64,000 nt of DNA from DSWT01 sp035420085. Its GTDB lineage: Bacteria; Chloroflexota; Anaerolineae; B4-G1; SLSP01. A model generated the notes under the pieces. That model saw only the letters and a program-made list of their open reading frames with translations, did not search any database and was not told where the DNA came from. Position 1 is the stretch's first letter. Every line of letters begins with the position of its first letter. This document shows, piece by piece, positions 43,401 to 50,913 of this stretch. A program made the position numbers and the translations under genes. Where the stretch lies: contig DAOLUH010000004.1 of the NCBI GenBank assembly GCA_035420085.1, positions 80,895-144,894 of the forward strand, given 5' to 3'.

Positions 43401-43908
43401 CCGCCCAACCGGTGATCGCCAGCCCGATGACGAACGCCCACACGCCCACGCGAAAGCCCACGGCGGTAATCACAATCAGCGCCGCGAGCAATGTGGGGAC
43501 GGCGAGCGCGGCGGTGATGAGGCCGTCGAACAGTCGCCCGGCCCGGCGATCCGACCACCCCGCCCCCACGCCGATGAGCAATCCCAGGATCATCCGCAGC
43601 GCAGCCACGACCACAACCAGAAGCAACGTCGGGCGCACCGACCAGAGCAGCCAGCTAAAGAGGTCGCGTCCCAGGTTATCCGATCCCAGGGGGAATCCCG
43701 GAGTAAAAGCCGGATAAGGCGGAATGAGCCATTTGCCATTGACCTGGATGACTAACTTCTTCTCACGCGGATCCTGCGGCGCAAGCGTGGGACCGAAGAT
43801 AGCGAGCGCCAGGATCAACAACGCCATCGCGCCGCCGATGATGAGGGGCCAGTTCGGCTTGGGCTTGAGCGGGGCGGCAATGTCGGAGGTTTCGGCAGCC
43901 TTAAACAT
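40486..43908 (-). CDS. OppC-type ABC permease fused to an extracytoplasmic tandem PQQ-like beta-propeller
   Basis: 1140 residues. Residues 1-310 are a complete DppC/OppC permease: N-terminal helix at about 20-40, periplasmic loop with GSDNLGRDLFSWLLW, further helices, and the EAA loop EAAVALGASGGQILFLHIVP (189-208). A seventh helix (about 342-361, FRPLAALLLIAALGGGALWW) and a Pro/Thr linker (ATPTPEVVATEAPSAPG) lead to about 750 residues outside the membrane. These form two homologous halves (about 390-770 and 780-1140), each with PQQ-type blades such as GTLYIAAKDGTVYALDDAG and GTLYVAVTGPGRLYALNPAG, each ending in a GRLY...GKLLAIG-like coil. Start set by GGAGGAGGTGGCCG. No ATPase or classical Opp binding protein gene is adjacent. 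Coupled to the OppB-type gene (8-bp overlap). Confidence 0.85.
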   Translation of the reverse strand: MFKAAETSDIAAPLKPKPNWPLIIGGAMALLILALAIFGPTLAPQDPREKKLVIQVNGKWLIPPYPAFTPGFPLGSDNLGRDLFSWLLWSVRPTLLLVVVVAALRMILGLLIGVGAGWSDRRAGRLFDGLITAALAVPTLLAALIVITAVGFRVGVWAFVIGLAITGWAETAQLVREQTRTIRAQDAIEAAVALGASGGQILFLHIVPQVMPMLWMLLAFEISNTLVTTAGLGFLGYYLGGAVFTEVSDFVYQRISEMPELGQMLATAWMVLDEPWAMVAAGTLVFVIVLAFNLIGEGLQQRLTRHLGGSRALYTRLAGDVLPWFDERFTQPLTALAQRRAFRPLAALLLIAALGGGALWWRAAHAPAATPTPEVVATEAPSAPGAALVTPGNHVYANEGGDPWQTRWLNVAGPLTSTVQWTFETGGFTGGPVIDAAGTLYIAAKDGTVYALDDAGNVQWQTMAMPSPVGSPALATDGTLYVADKNGLTALSAQGKLVWRFTPDDGKATTSGPVVGLDGAIYYKTLSSLWALAPDGTLRWQAAIPESAVATPPRLSPDGQIVFWESFAFNVADGSPYAWDNVFMLDEPLRQVLVGADAKLYHRYDVRLARVMPAGTAWESAMVFNGAQYNVYSGLDAGVTPDGRSWFASPIQFGLSFRWFAEDGTLDGLLKMVDARKLFLAGIDQQNTAFICSDFYDTAAQCMAFASGVSQPLWRGRLNGVKLIAGVALAEGRLYVTTADGKLLAIGAAEVPAPGTAAQTTIVEKLLTPGGHLWAAERGNPWGTLWSNTVGPQQTETAWTFEAEDGLSGGPAVAADGTLYVAVTGPGRLYALNPAGEVLWQTALITSAVGAPALDAQGNIYVVDLLGGLATFTSDGQPLWRWLPENVGRGYTGPIVAPDGVAYYGFTRSGKIIIQAVSADGSGLWEAEFSFTPNRYPPALSPAGNWLFWETFIIHTRDGAVLPDPLGDAGPASAFFTGANGVAYARIKETLAPLVETEASVTPSNLQIRWYFVRPDQRPIDYTRDSGVTPDNIGWLSGYLTRSAGVRALWGRVDGEAYSEVVGDARSRNLYRPDVVAVDRHATLYLCGDQGARCSAFSPSTDAPVWELAFENGERAVGGALAAGRLYLATTHGRLLAIGK

Positions 43909-44881
43909 CGGCCACCTCCTCCCGCGTCGGCACACGCAAGCGTGGATCGAAGACGCGCACCAGCACCGAAGCCACAAAGTCGGCCAGCAGGAAGAGCGCA
44001 GCAACCAGCGTCAAAATCGCCGCGACAAAAGGCGGGGCCAGCAGGTAAGGAGAATTTGCCATATCCGTGCGATTGGCGGGGATCAGCGAGTATGCCATAA
44101 AACGCCCGATGCCCGGCCAGAAGAAGAGCCACTCGACCAGAATCAGGTCCGTCACCAACGTGCGCAGCGACCCGGCGATGGTCAACGCGACCGGGGCCAG
44201 AACGTTGCGGAAGGCCAGGCGTCGCTTCACGGTCCCCCACTTGTGCCCCAGGCTGCGGGCAGCGACGACATACTGTTTTTGCAGCTCGCCGGTCAACAGG
44301 CTGCCGGTCACCTGGGCGATCTGCACAGTGGGCCGGAGCATCAGAGCGAGCGCGGGGAGCACCAGATGCTTATCCCAGCCAAAACCTGCCATGGGGAAGG
44401 GCGCGCCGCCCCCACCCCGCAGCAGCGCGTAGGCGACCGAAAACAGGATCAGCAGGCTGCCGACGTAAAAACTCGGCATCGCCAACCCCGTTGTTGATAG
44501 CAACGTAAGCCAGCGCGCCGGGCGCAGGCGCGTCCAGCGCGACGCCGAAATGCCCAGAAACAGTCCAAGCGGCACACTGGCGGTCAGCGCAATAACCAAC
44601 AATCCCAGACTGGCTTGCAACGCCTTCCACAAGACTACAGCGATGCTTTCACCGTTGCGCAACGTCCCAAAATCCAGTCGCAACAAGGCTGGCAAATAGG
44701 CCTGGTAAGCCTCAATCAGCGATTCAGGGCGTTGCTGGATGACACGCAGCCGGTAGTACAACTGCGGATAGTGTCGCGCGTAATCCCACTGGACGAGGTG
44801 CGCGTAGCCGTAAGCCAGCAGCAGCACAGCGATCAAGGCGACCGGGATGATGAGCAAACGACGGGTTAGAAAACGGGCCAT
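43901..44881 (-). CDS. OppB/DppB-type ABC transporter permease
   Basis: 326 residues from the ATG behind GAGGAGAGCT. The N-terminal helix (LLIIPVALIAVLLLAYGYAH), the long first extracytoplasmic loop, and the binding-protein-dependent permease region with VVAARSLGHKWGTVKRRLAF and RNVLAP (EAA loop) are present. It forms the membrane pore together with the OppC-type fusion downstream, with which it overlaps. The substrate is likely a peptide or other small oligomer, but no ATPase genes are in the window. Confidence 0.88.
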   Translation of the reverse strand: MARFLTRRLLIIPVALIAVLLLAYGYAHLVQWDYARHYPQLYYRLRVIQQRPESLIEAYQAYLPALLRLDFGTLRNGESIAVVLWKALQASLGLLVIALTASVPLGLFLGISASRWTRLRPARWLTLLSTTGLAMPSFYVGSLLILFSVAYALLRGGGGAPFPMAGFGWDKHLVLPALALMLRPTVQIAQVTGSLLTGELQKQYVVAARSLGHKWGTVKRRLAFRNVLAPVALTIAGSLRTLVTDLILVEWLFFWPGIGRFMAYSLIPANRTDMANSPYLLAPPFVAAILTLVAALFLLADFVASVLVRVFDPRLRVPTREEVADV

Positions 44882-44992
44882 AGCTCTCCTCGCAAACACA
44901 CAGGTTGGATGCTATTGTCCATTGTAGCATGAAAAAGACCTGAGAGGAGGAAATTTGTCTTCGACGAGAGGAAAACCGGTCAACAGGACAGT

Positions 44993-45022
44993 CTCTTCCC
45001 TGGTCAGTTGACCAGGGAAGAG
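44993..45022 (-). other. inverted repeat spanning the stop codon of the SPFH/HTH gene
   Basis: CTCTTCCCTGGTCA and TGACCAGGGAAGAG are perfect 14-base complements with only two bases between. On the minus strand the stop TGA at 45006-45004 lies in the stem. No T run follows, so it may be a regulatory or mRNA-end structure rather than a classical terminator. Confidence 0.5.
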
Positions 45023-45756
45023 GAGGCGGTATTTCGATAGTCCTCCACCCACTCTTTCAAGATGCGATACTCCGCGCCAATCTTGAGTGCATTGAGTTGA
45101 CCGGATTCGATCAGTTGGATGACTTCCGCCTCAGTGATTTTTAGAGAATCCGCAACCTGAGTGGATGTCAGAGTTTCAAGTGATAAATCGGTAGAGAGTA
45201 CTATATCTGCACCCATCGAGGGCATAAAGTTCAACATTCCGGGAAGGATGGAAGGCGTCTTGAACCCTCCATCCGCAGCATCAGGACCGCGCGGTGGACA
45301 CTCATCCCCACCTATCCGCAAGTGTGAAGGTTGAGGCTCACAATAATGGTAGGAGCCACCCTCCATAACAAACTCGCCAAGCGCCAAACCCATTTCAGAC
45401 AATGGGACGTGCAAACCGGCGCTGACATCGCCAGTCAACTGCTCAATACATTCAGGAGGCAATGCGCCAGAATCGCCGGGAAAAGAATGTGCGTTTTGAC
45501 GGTACAATGCCGCCTGTAAAGCCTGCACAGTCAAAGCCTTCAAATGCGCGTGCGCCATCTCCACAAGCGTTGACTCGTCCTGTGCGCCCACGCAGGCTGC
45601 CAGTCGCGGCAGATCAAACACGTCAACCACCAGATGGCCGAAACCTCGCACCTCGATGATGTCGCCAACCCACAAGGATTGCGGCGTGCCCCATTTGACC
45701 TGCCAGTGCGTCACTTCACCGGCTGCGGAATGCGTAGCGGATGTTGTTGGTTCCAT
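45004..45756 (-). CDS. half-SPFH domain protein with C-terminal excisionase-type HTH
   Basis: 250 residues from the ATG behind GATGGAGGTGACAAT. Residues about 15-135 match the second half of the YdjI/YdjF-type SPFH domain (VKWGTPQSLWVGD, IIEVRGFGHLVVDVFD, QALQAALYRQ, LALGEFVMEGG), while the usual first half is missing. After a Gly/Pro-rich linker (136-195), residues about 200-243 form a MerR/excisionase-type helix-turn-helix (SLETLTSTQVADSLKITEAEVIQLIESGQL, ALKIGAEYRILKEWVEDY). A combination I have not met before. It could be a membrane-stress scaffold fragment adapted to DNA binding, but that is speculation. Confidence 0.6.
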   Translation of the reverse strand: MEPTTSATHSAAGEVTHWQVKWGTPQSLWVGDIIEVRGFGHLVVDVFDLPRLAACVGAQDESTLVEMAHAHLKALTVQALQAALYRQNAHSFPGDSGALPPECIEQLTGDVSAGLHVPLSEMGLALGEFVMEGGSYHYCEPQPSHLRIGGDECPPRGPDAADGGFKTPSILPGMLNFMPSMGADIVLSTDLSLETLTSTQVADSLKITEAEVIQLIESGQLNALKIGAEYRILKEWVEDYRNTASSSLVN

Positions 45757-45828
45757 ATTGTCACCTCCATCACCCAGCATTGTACACCCGTCAGACAAGT
45801 TCTCAAAAAGCGGGGAATAAGTGGGGAA

Positions 45829-47844
45829 TCAACGGACTGGCTGCATCACGGCGTCTAGATTTGCGGGAACCCAGAAGCCCTGCGGCGCTTCGGCGTTGTG
45901 GAAGCCTTTGCCCGGCAGGATGACGGTCATCCGGCCATCGTCCTCAAAACGGAACCAGAAACGGTACTCGTAGATGTCCTGTGTCGCCAAATCGGGCGCG
46001 GGGCTGAAGAGGACGCCCACGTTGAGCGTCTCGGCATCGGAGAGCGGGCCGATGGACGAAATTTTCTGCACGGATGGGCCAGCAAACTGCACGCCGTCGC
46101 GCGTGATGCGCCATGTCACCGTGTATGTTGCGCCTTGAGTTGAAGCATCATCCAGCAGATAAGTTTCGCCGGCGTGATTATTCCAGATGTAAGTGTAGAC
46201 ATAGGGACGCTCCGTGGGATTGGTCACGGTGAACTGCCGCACAAACTCCGCGCCCCGGAAATAGGCATAGGCATCCAGGTCGCCGTCGTAAGCGCCGGTA
46301 TTGAGCTTCCAGATCTCGTACAGCCGGTTGATATCGAACAGGTCGCCGCGTATAACCAACGCTAGCTTATCGTAATAAAGCGCCAGATTTGGGTCGGCGA
46401 TATGGTTTTCGCCCGTTTCGAGCGTCTCCCGATAGCCATCCGGCATCAGTCGCCCGAAGTGCCCGACGCTCCAATCCGGGTCAGCGAGCGGCAGTCGCGC
46501 CAAAAGGGGGTTGCCCAGACCGAGCATATCAACAACGTAAACCTGCGGGCCGGCAAAGTAACCGTAAAAGCCCACCGAGCCTTTCTCCACGACCAGCGGG
46601 CCGGCCTGCGGTGAGCTATGGCGAACCGCCTCACGCGCTGCGCGTCCTTCCACCGCCCAATCGTGATCAGGCAAGGGGTTCGACTGCTGGAAAGCGCGCA
46701 ACAGGCCGGTATTGTGGTAATAATTGGCGCGTTCGTCCACGATGCTGCGCCCGCGGATCCAGCCTGGTTCCGTGCCGGTGCGCGCACCCTTGTCGCCGGT
46801 CGCTACCACTGGCGAATACGGCGCGCTCAAGCCCACAAGCACGACGCCGGCCAGCAGCACAGCCTGCGCCGCCCGCGAAGCTGCCAGTGGGGGACTGCTC
46901 ACCACGAGCGCCGCCGCCGCAAACAGCGACACGGTGAGAAAGCGTCCGCTCATAAAGTCGCCGCCAACGTAGACCACATACGACAGATAGAGGACGATGC
47001 CCGCCGCGACAGGGAGCTTGCGCCATTCTCGCGTAAAGAAAGGCACAAGCACACCCAGGCCGGTCGTCAGCAGGGTGATCGTATCGGCGCGCAGTGAATT
47101 GCGCAGATAATTCAGCCCCTCGACCATTAAATCATGGCGGCTGATCAAGGCCGAGGTCAACTTGGCGTAGGCCGTATTGGGGAACGGGAAACCATAGTAG
47201 AAGAGCGAGAAAAGCTCCCAGGCGACAAATGGCAAAAATCCGAGCGCGACCACGCCGACGCCCTTCACACTGCGAATTTTGAGCATCGCGTACAGTATGA
47301 CCGGCGCGTAGAACACCAGCATATCCGACCGGTTGACCATCCCTAGCGAAGCCAGAAACGCCAGGAAGAAGAGCGTTTGGAGGTTCAGTTCCGCATCGAG
47401 GTAAATGAGCAGAAAGAAAGCCAGCAGCAGGTGCGCCAGGGGATTTTCCAGGCCGGAAGTCGAATAATCAATAAACGCTTTCGACAACGTGAATACCACA
47501 AGTCCCGCGCACGCCAGCCACACCGAGCGCGACAGGCGAAAAGCAATGATCCCCGCCGCAACGAGGGAGAGTACAATGGAGAGGATCAAGCTAGTGAAGA
47601 AAATCTCCCGCGTCACCGCGTAAACTGCCGACACGAGGAACATCCACAGTGGATGCGTGTACGTCTGCACCCGCTCGGCGACGTTCCACGTCAACCCATA
47701 GCCATTGACGAAGTTATCCACTGTCCTGAAGGTGATGTAGGCATCGTCGGAGAGCCATGCGTTGCGGATGACGAGCGCCGCAAACGCGGTCAGAAACACG
47801 CCCACCAACACCTTATCTTTGACCGTCAAGCCGCCCTGATTCAA
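45829..47844 (-). CDS. AftB-like GT-C membrane glycosyltransferase
   Basis: 671 residues, TTG start behind GGGAGGAAGGGC. About ten hydrophobic helices in the first 380 residues with the luminal motif SDDAYITFRTVDNFVNG (the DDxY/FxxF-like acidic motif of arabinofuranosyl-type GT-C enzymes), then WNVAERVQTYTHPLW. The C-terminal 290 residues are soluble and beta-rich. AftB-type enzymes add terminal arabinofuranose from decaprenyl-phosphate-arabinose; in this non-mycobacterial setting the donor and acceptor are unknown. Adjacent to a binding-protein lipoprotein gene; the relation is unclear. Confidence 0.75.
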   Translation of the reverse strand: MNQGGLTVKDKVLVGVFLTAFAALVIRNAWLSDDAYITFRTVDNFVNGYGLTWNVAERVQTYTHPLWMFLVSAVYAVTREIFFTSLILSIVLSLVAAGIIAFRLSRSVWLACAGLVVFTLSKAFIDYSTSGLENPLAHLLLAFFLLIYLDAELNLQTLFFLAFLASLGMVNRSDMLVFYAPVILYAMLKIRSVKGVGVVALGFLPFVAWELFSLFYYGFPFPNTAYAKLTSALISRHDLMVEGLNYLRNSLRADTITLLTTGLGVLVPFFTREWRKLPVAAGIVLYLSYVVYVGGDFMSGRFLTVSLFAAAALVVSSPPLAASRAAQAVLLAGVVLVGLSAPYSPVVATGDKGARTGTEPGWIRGRSIVDERANYYHNTGLLRAFQQSNPLPDHDWAVEGRAAREAVRHSSPQAGPLVVEKGSVGFYGYFAGPQVYVVDMLGLGNPLLARLPLADPDWSVGHFGRLMPDGYRETLETGENHIADPNLALYYDKLALVIRGDLFDINRLYEIWKLNTGAYDGDLDAYAYFRGAEFVRQFTVTNPTERPYVYTYIWNNHAGETYLLDDASTQGATYTVTWRITRDGVQFAGPSVQKISSIGPLSDAETLNVGVLFSPAPDLATQDIYEYRFWFRFEDDGRMTVILPGKGFHNAEAPQGFWVPANLDAVMQPVR

Positions 47845-47874
47845 GCCCTTCCTCCCCCGTCTGCCGTCTACTGT

Positions 47875-48828
47875 CTACCGCCTACTTTCTACCAGGCGCG
47901 CCCCCGCCTGCTCCCAGACGTACACGTACAGCGGCATATCACGCCAATATCCTGTTGCATCCCACGCAACTGTTCCCAGCGCCCCGGCGCGATGCACATT
48001 GGGCAGCGCGGCCTGTATGCCAGACCGCGAAGGCTGCCCCTCGGCCAGCGTCGCGGCGGCGATGGCCTCGGCGAGTGCGTAGACCGCTTCGTAAGTCGGC
48101 AAGGCGTAGACGCCAGGGTCGGGGACATGCGGACCGACAGCGCGATAGGCTGCGCGCCACGCATCCAGGCCGGGGAGATCGCGCGGCAAGGGATACGGTG
48201 TGACGAACAGTGTCCCCGTGCGCCATACGTCCATCTCCTTCAAACGGGTGGGGGCGAACAAAAACGTCCCTTCCACCAGAGAAGAGGCAAACGGGAAAAT
48301 TCCGCCCAACACAGAAGGGGCAGAGCCGTCACTGTACCTCATCTCCAATGGCGTCGTTTGCGCCATCGCCACAGCCACTTGTTCTGGCGACGGCGTCATG
48401 CGCCACACCAACACGTCGGTTGGCGTGAGCCACGCTCCCACCGCGAGCAACGGCATCCCGGCTTCACCATACACCACAACCGCCGTCCCGGTGCTGGCCT
48501 CGCGGTAATGCCCAATCACGGCCACAACATCGGGATCGGTGACAAGGTTGCGGGCCACCGTGCGCGCCATCTCTGGATCGGCGCGGTCATCGTAGGCCGC
48601 TAATTCCAGCATCCAGCCGCCAGCGCCGCCCGCCGCATTGATCTCCCGCACCGCCAGACGCGCCGCGTAGATGGCGTCATATCCGACATAGCGATAACGC
48701 CCTTCAAACGGCGCGACCAGACCAATTTTGACTACACGAGGAAGAGGCGGGAGCAAACACGCAGGCAACAGGACCAACAACAACGACACACATACGATGC
48801 AGCGCGCACGACACCAAAGAATATGCAT
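47875..48828 (-). CDS. branched-chain-amino-acid-type periplasmic binding lipoprotein
   Basis: 317 residues. A lipoprotein signal peptide (LLLVLLPAC, lipobox LPAC, residues 16-24) and a type I periplasmic-binding fold: VKIGLVAPFEGRYRYVGYDAIYAARLAVREIN, VAVIGHYREASTGTAV, TPTDVLVWRMTPSPEQV. The family binds amino acids, amides or small ligands. It is encoded apart from any ABC permease of its own class; the nearby OppB/OppC pair uses a different binding-protein type. The first lobe and hinge look complete, though the protein is somewhat shorter than LivJ (about 345 residues). Confidence 0.8.
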   Translation of the reverse strand: MHILWCRARCIVCVSLLLVLLPACLLPPLPRVVKIGLVAPFEGRYRYVGYDAIYAARLAVREINAAGGAGGWMLELAAYDDRADPEMARTVARNLVTDPDVVAVIGHYREASTGTAVVVYGEAGMPLLAVGAWLTPTDVLVWRMTPSPEQVAVAMAQTTPLEMRYSDGSAPSVLGGIFPFASSLVEGTFLFAPTRLKEMDVWRTGTLFVTPYPLPRDLPGLDAWRAAYRAVGPHVPDPGVYALPTYEAVYALAEAIAAATLAEGQPSRSGIQAALPNVHRAGALGTVAWDATGYWRDMPLYVYVWEQAGARLVESRR

Positions 48829-48850
48829 CAGCTTATTTCACAGAAATTCC

Positions 48851-48884
48851 GCGACTTTCGACTTTGGACGTTCGACTTTGGACC
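48851..48884. repeat. CGACTTTGGA-type word repeat upstream of the lipoprotein gene
   Basis: GCGACTTTCGACTTTGGACG then TTCGACTTTGGACC in tandem. Related words lie near 24567-24590. In the spacer between the RuvA end and the binding-protein start. Confidence 0.55.
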
Positions 48885-48899
48885 ATGACCGCAAGCGCT

Positions 48900-49466
48900 T
48901 CACCGCCCCAGCAGCGACAACGCCCGGCGGATTTTCTCGTCCAGGGAAAGCTTTTCGTCACGGGGCAGTTGTTGCAGCGCGCGTTGCGCTTCGACGATGC
49001 TGAAGCCCAGCGCCGTCAACGTGGCGATGACGTCGGCGTCGTCCTCGGCAAATTCCACCGCAGCGACGCCCTGCCGCTTCATCTTATCCTTGAGGTGCAG
49101 GACGATGGCCTCGGCGGTCTTCTTGCCCACGCCAGGCGCGCGGGAGAGCGCCTCGGGCTGCCCGTTGAGCACGGCGCGGCGCAGCGTGTCCGGGGAGAGC
49201 GTACCCATCACGCTTAATGCAGCCTTAGGACCAACCCCGGAGACGCCCAGTAACAGCTCAAACAAGTCTTTTTGATCCTGGTCGGAGAAGCCGTAGAGCG
49301 CCAGCTCATTTTCACGGACATGCAGATGGGTGAAGAGCATAGCCCGTTTTCCTACAGGAAGCATCACGTTAACAGGGGTATGGACAGCGAAGCCAACCCC
49401 GCCGACATCAAGGATCACAACGCCGTCTTCGGCGCTGAGGATTAGCCCTTCTAGCCGCGCGATCAT
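48900..49466 (-). CDS. ruvA: Holliday junction branch-migration protein RuvA
   Basis: 188 residues with the OB fold (MIARLEGLILSAEDGVVILDVGG), two helix-hairpin-helix motifs (LLGVSGVGPKAALSVMGTL and APGVGKKTAEAIVLHLKDK) and the flexible C-terminal domain III that contacts RuvB. It binds the four-way junction and loads RuvB. Follows ruvC by 9 bp on the same strand; ruvB is not in the window, so the classical ruvAB pair is split here. Confidence 0.95.
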   Translation of the reverse strand: MIARLEGLILSAEDGVVILDVGGVGFAVHTPVNVMLPVGKRAMLFTHLHVRENELALYGFSDQDQKDLFELLLGVSGVGPKAALSVMGTLSPDTLRRAVLNGQPEALSRAPGVGKKTAEAIVLHLKDKMKRQGVAAVEFAEDDADVIATLTALGFSIVEAQRALQQLPRDEKLSLDEKIRRALSLLGR

Positions 49467-49475
49467 CCGTTTTCC

Positions 49476-49976
49476 TCACGCTCCGAGTAATCCATCCAAC
49501 CTGGCCCGGTGTAGAGAGCAAATCGCCACCGCAGCAGCGTCGGCGGCGTCATCGGGGCGAGGTATATCCGGCAGCGCGAGCAGCAGGCGCACCATCTCCT
49601 GCACTTGATGCTTGTCCGCGCTGCCGTACCCTGTCACCGCTTGTTTGATCTGCATCGGCGTATATTCTGCAATCGTCAGGCCGGCGTCGGCCAGGGCCAG
49701 CAACACAACGCCCCGCGCCTCGCCCACTGTCATCGCGGTGCGCGTGTTGCGACTGAAGAACAACTGCTCGACGGCGGCGGCTTCCGGTTTGTGTTCCGCA
49801 ATCACCGCCTGCAAACCCGCGTAGATGTGTTGTAAACGCACCGGAAGCGCCATCTTCGCTGGCGTATCCACGACGCCGATGGCGATGAGGGACAGCCGCC
49901 CTCCTGCCTCTTCGACCACAGCGTATCCCGTGAGCGCCGTGCCGGGATCAACGCCCAAGACGCGCGTAGACGCCAT
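49476..49976 (-). CDS. ruvC: Holliday junction resolvase RuvC
   Basis: 166 residues with the RNase-H-fold catalytic acidic residues in VLGVDPGTALTGYAVVEE (D10), AAAVEQLFFSRN (Glu) and DAADAAAVAICSLHR (two Asp). The family glycine and Tyr/Phe junction-contacting residues (GVVDTPAKMALPVRLQHIYAGL) are present. It cuts Holliday junctions. Part of the yebC-ruvC-ruvA minus-strand operon. Confidence 0.95.
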   Translation of the reverse strand: MASTRVLGVDPGTALTGYAVVEEAGGRLSLIAIGVVDTPAKMALPVRLQHIYAGLQAVIAEHKPEAAAVEQLFFSRNTRTAMTVGEARGVVLLALADAGLTIAEYTPMQIKQAVTGYGSADKHQVQEMVRLLLALPDIPRPDDAADAAAVAICSLHRARLDGLLGA

Positions 49977-49988
49977 AACCGATCTTGT

Positions 49989-50015
49989 GTAGGGCGAATT
50001 GACAATTCGCCCTAC
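49989..50015. repeat. GTAGGGCGAATT inverted repeat
   Basis: GTAGGGCGAATT, GAC, then its exact complement AATTCGCCCTAC. It sits between yebC and ruvC and matches a short interspersed hairpin type seen in other genomes. It may modulate read-through in the operon. Confidence 0.7.
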
Positions 50016-50023
50016 CGGCGCAT

Positions 50024-50791
50024 TTACGCCATCGCGGCCTCGAACGCCGCCATTGCCGCATCCGTCATTTCCATATTGGAGAAAACCTGCTGAACGTCGT
50101 CCAGTTCCTCCAGGGCCGAGAGCATTTTGAGCACCTGCACCGCGCTCTTTTCATCAAGAGACACTTCGTTCTGGGGAAGCATAACGAGGTTAGCGTCATT
50201 CACCGTGATGTCCCGTTCGCGCAGGTGGCTGCTGACCGCGTGCAGGTCTGTCGGGTCGGTATAGACGATGTGATCATCTTCATCCTCGCCCTGCACCACA
50301 TCTTCGGCACCGGCTTCTACCGCAGCCTCGAAAAGGGTGTCGAAATCCACATCAGAGGCGACGTGAATCGCGCCCTTGCGGTTGAACTGCCAGGCGACCG
50401 CGCCGGGGTTAGATAGCGCACCGCCCGAGCGGGTCAGTGCGTGACGCACCGCCGCAACGGCGCGGTTACGGTTGTCAGTCACCACGTCAATAATGACGGC
50501 GACGCCGTTAGGACCGTAACCTTCATACGTGATTTCGGCGATGTCTGCGCCGTCTTTGTCCTCGCCGGTGCCGCGACGGATCGCGCGGTCAATGTTATCT
50601 TTCGGCATCCCCATACTGCGCGCTTTATCAAGCGTCATCCGCAGGCGGATATCGGAATCGGGATCGCCGCCCCCACCTTCACGCACCGCAATCACAATTT
50701 CGCGCGCCATTTTGGTAAATACGGCGCCACGCTTCGCGTCATTCGCCTCTTTCTTCCGACGAATGGTTTGCCAATGGCTATGACCTGACAT
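50024..50791 (-). CDS. yebC: YebC/PmpR family transcriptional regulator / translation factor
   Basis: 255 residues, full-length. N-terminal SGHSHWQTIRRKKEANDAKRG, FTKMAREI, the middle acidic domain and the C-terminal LEELDDVQQVFSNMEM match the family throughout. YebC is proposed to act as a DNA-binding regulator and, more recently, in relieving ribosome stalling on proline stretches. Its placement in front of ruvC is conserved in many bacteria. Ribosome site AGGAGG (TAAGGAGGTCCTATG). Confidence 0.95.
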   Translation of the reverse strand: MSGHSHWQTIRRKKEANDAKRGAVFTKMAREIVIAVREGGGGDPDSDIRLRMTLDKARSMGMPKDNIDRAIRRGTGEDKDGADIAEITYEGYGPNGVAVIIDVVTDNRNRAVAAVRHALTRSGGALSNPGAVAWQFNRKGAIHVASDVDFDTLFEAAVEAGAEDVVQGEDEDDHIVYTDPTDLHAVSSHLRERDITVNDANLVMLPQNEVSLDEKSAVQVLKMLSALEELDDVQQVFSNMEMTDAAMAAFEAAMA

Positions 50792-50913
50792 AGGACCTCC
50801 TTAAAACTATAGATATGATTTTTTATCTTCTTTGTGCCGCAGACGACCGGCTCACCGGCGCATCAAGCACACACTACTTAACGCCAACGAAAAATAGACC
50901 GGGCGACTCGTTC

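Noticed and set aside
42025..43755. 576-codon plus-strand open frame opposite the permease-propeller gene
   Set aside because: Antisense shadow; composition dominated by Arg, Gln and His.
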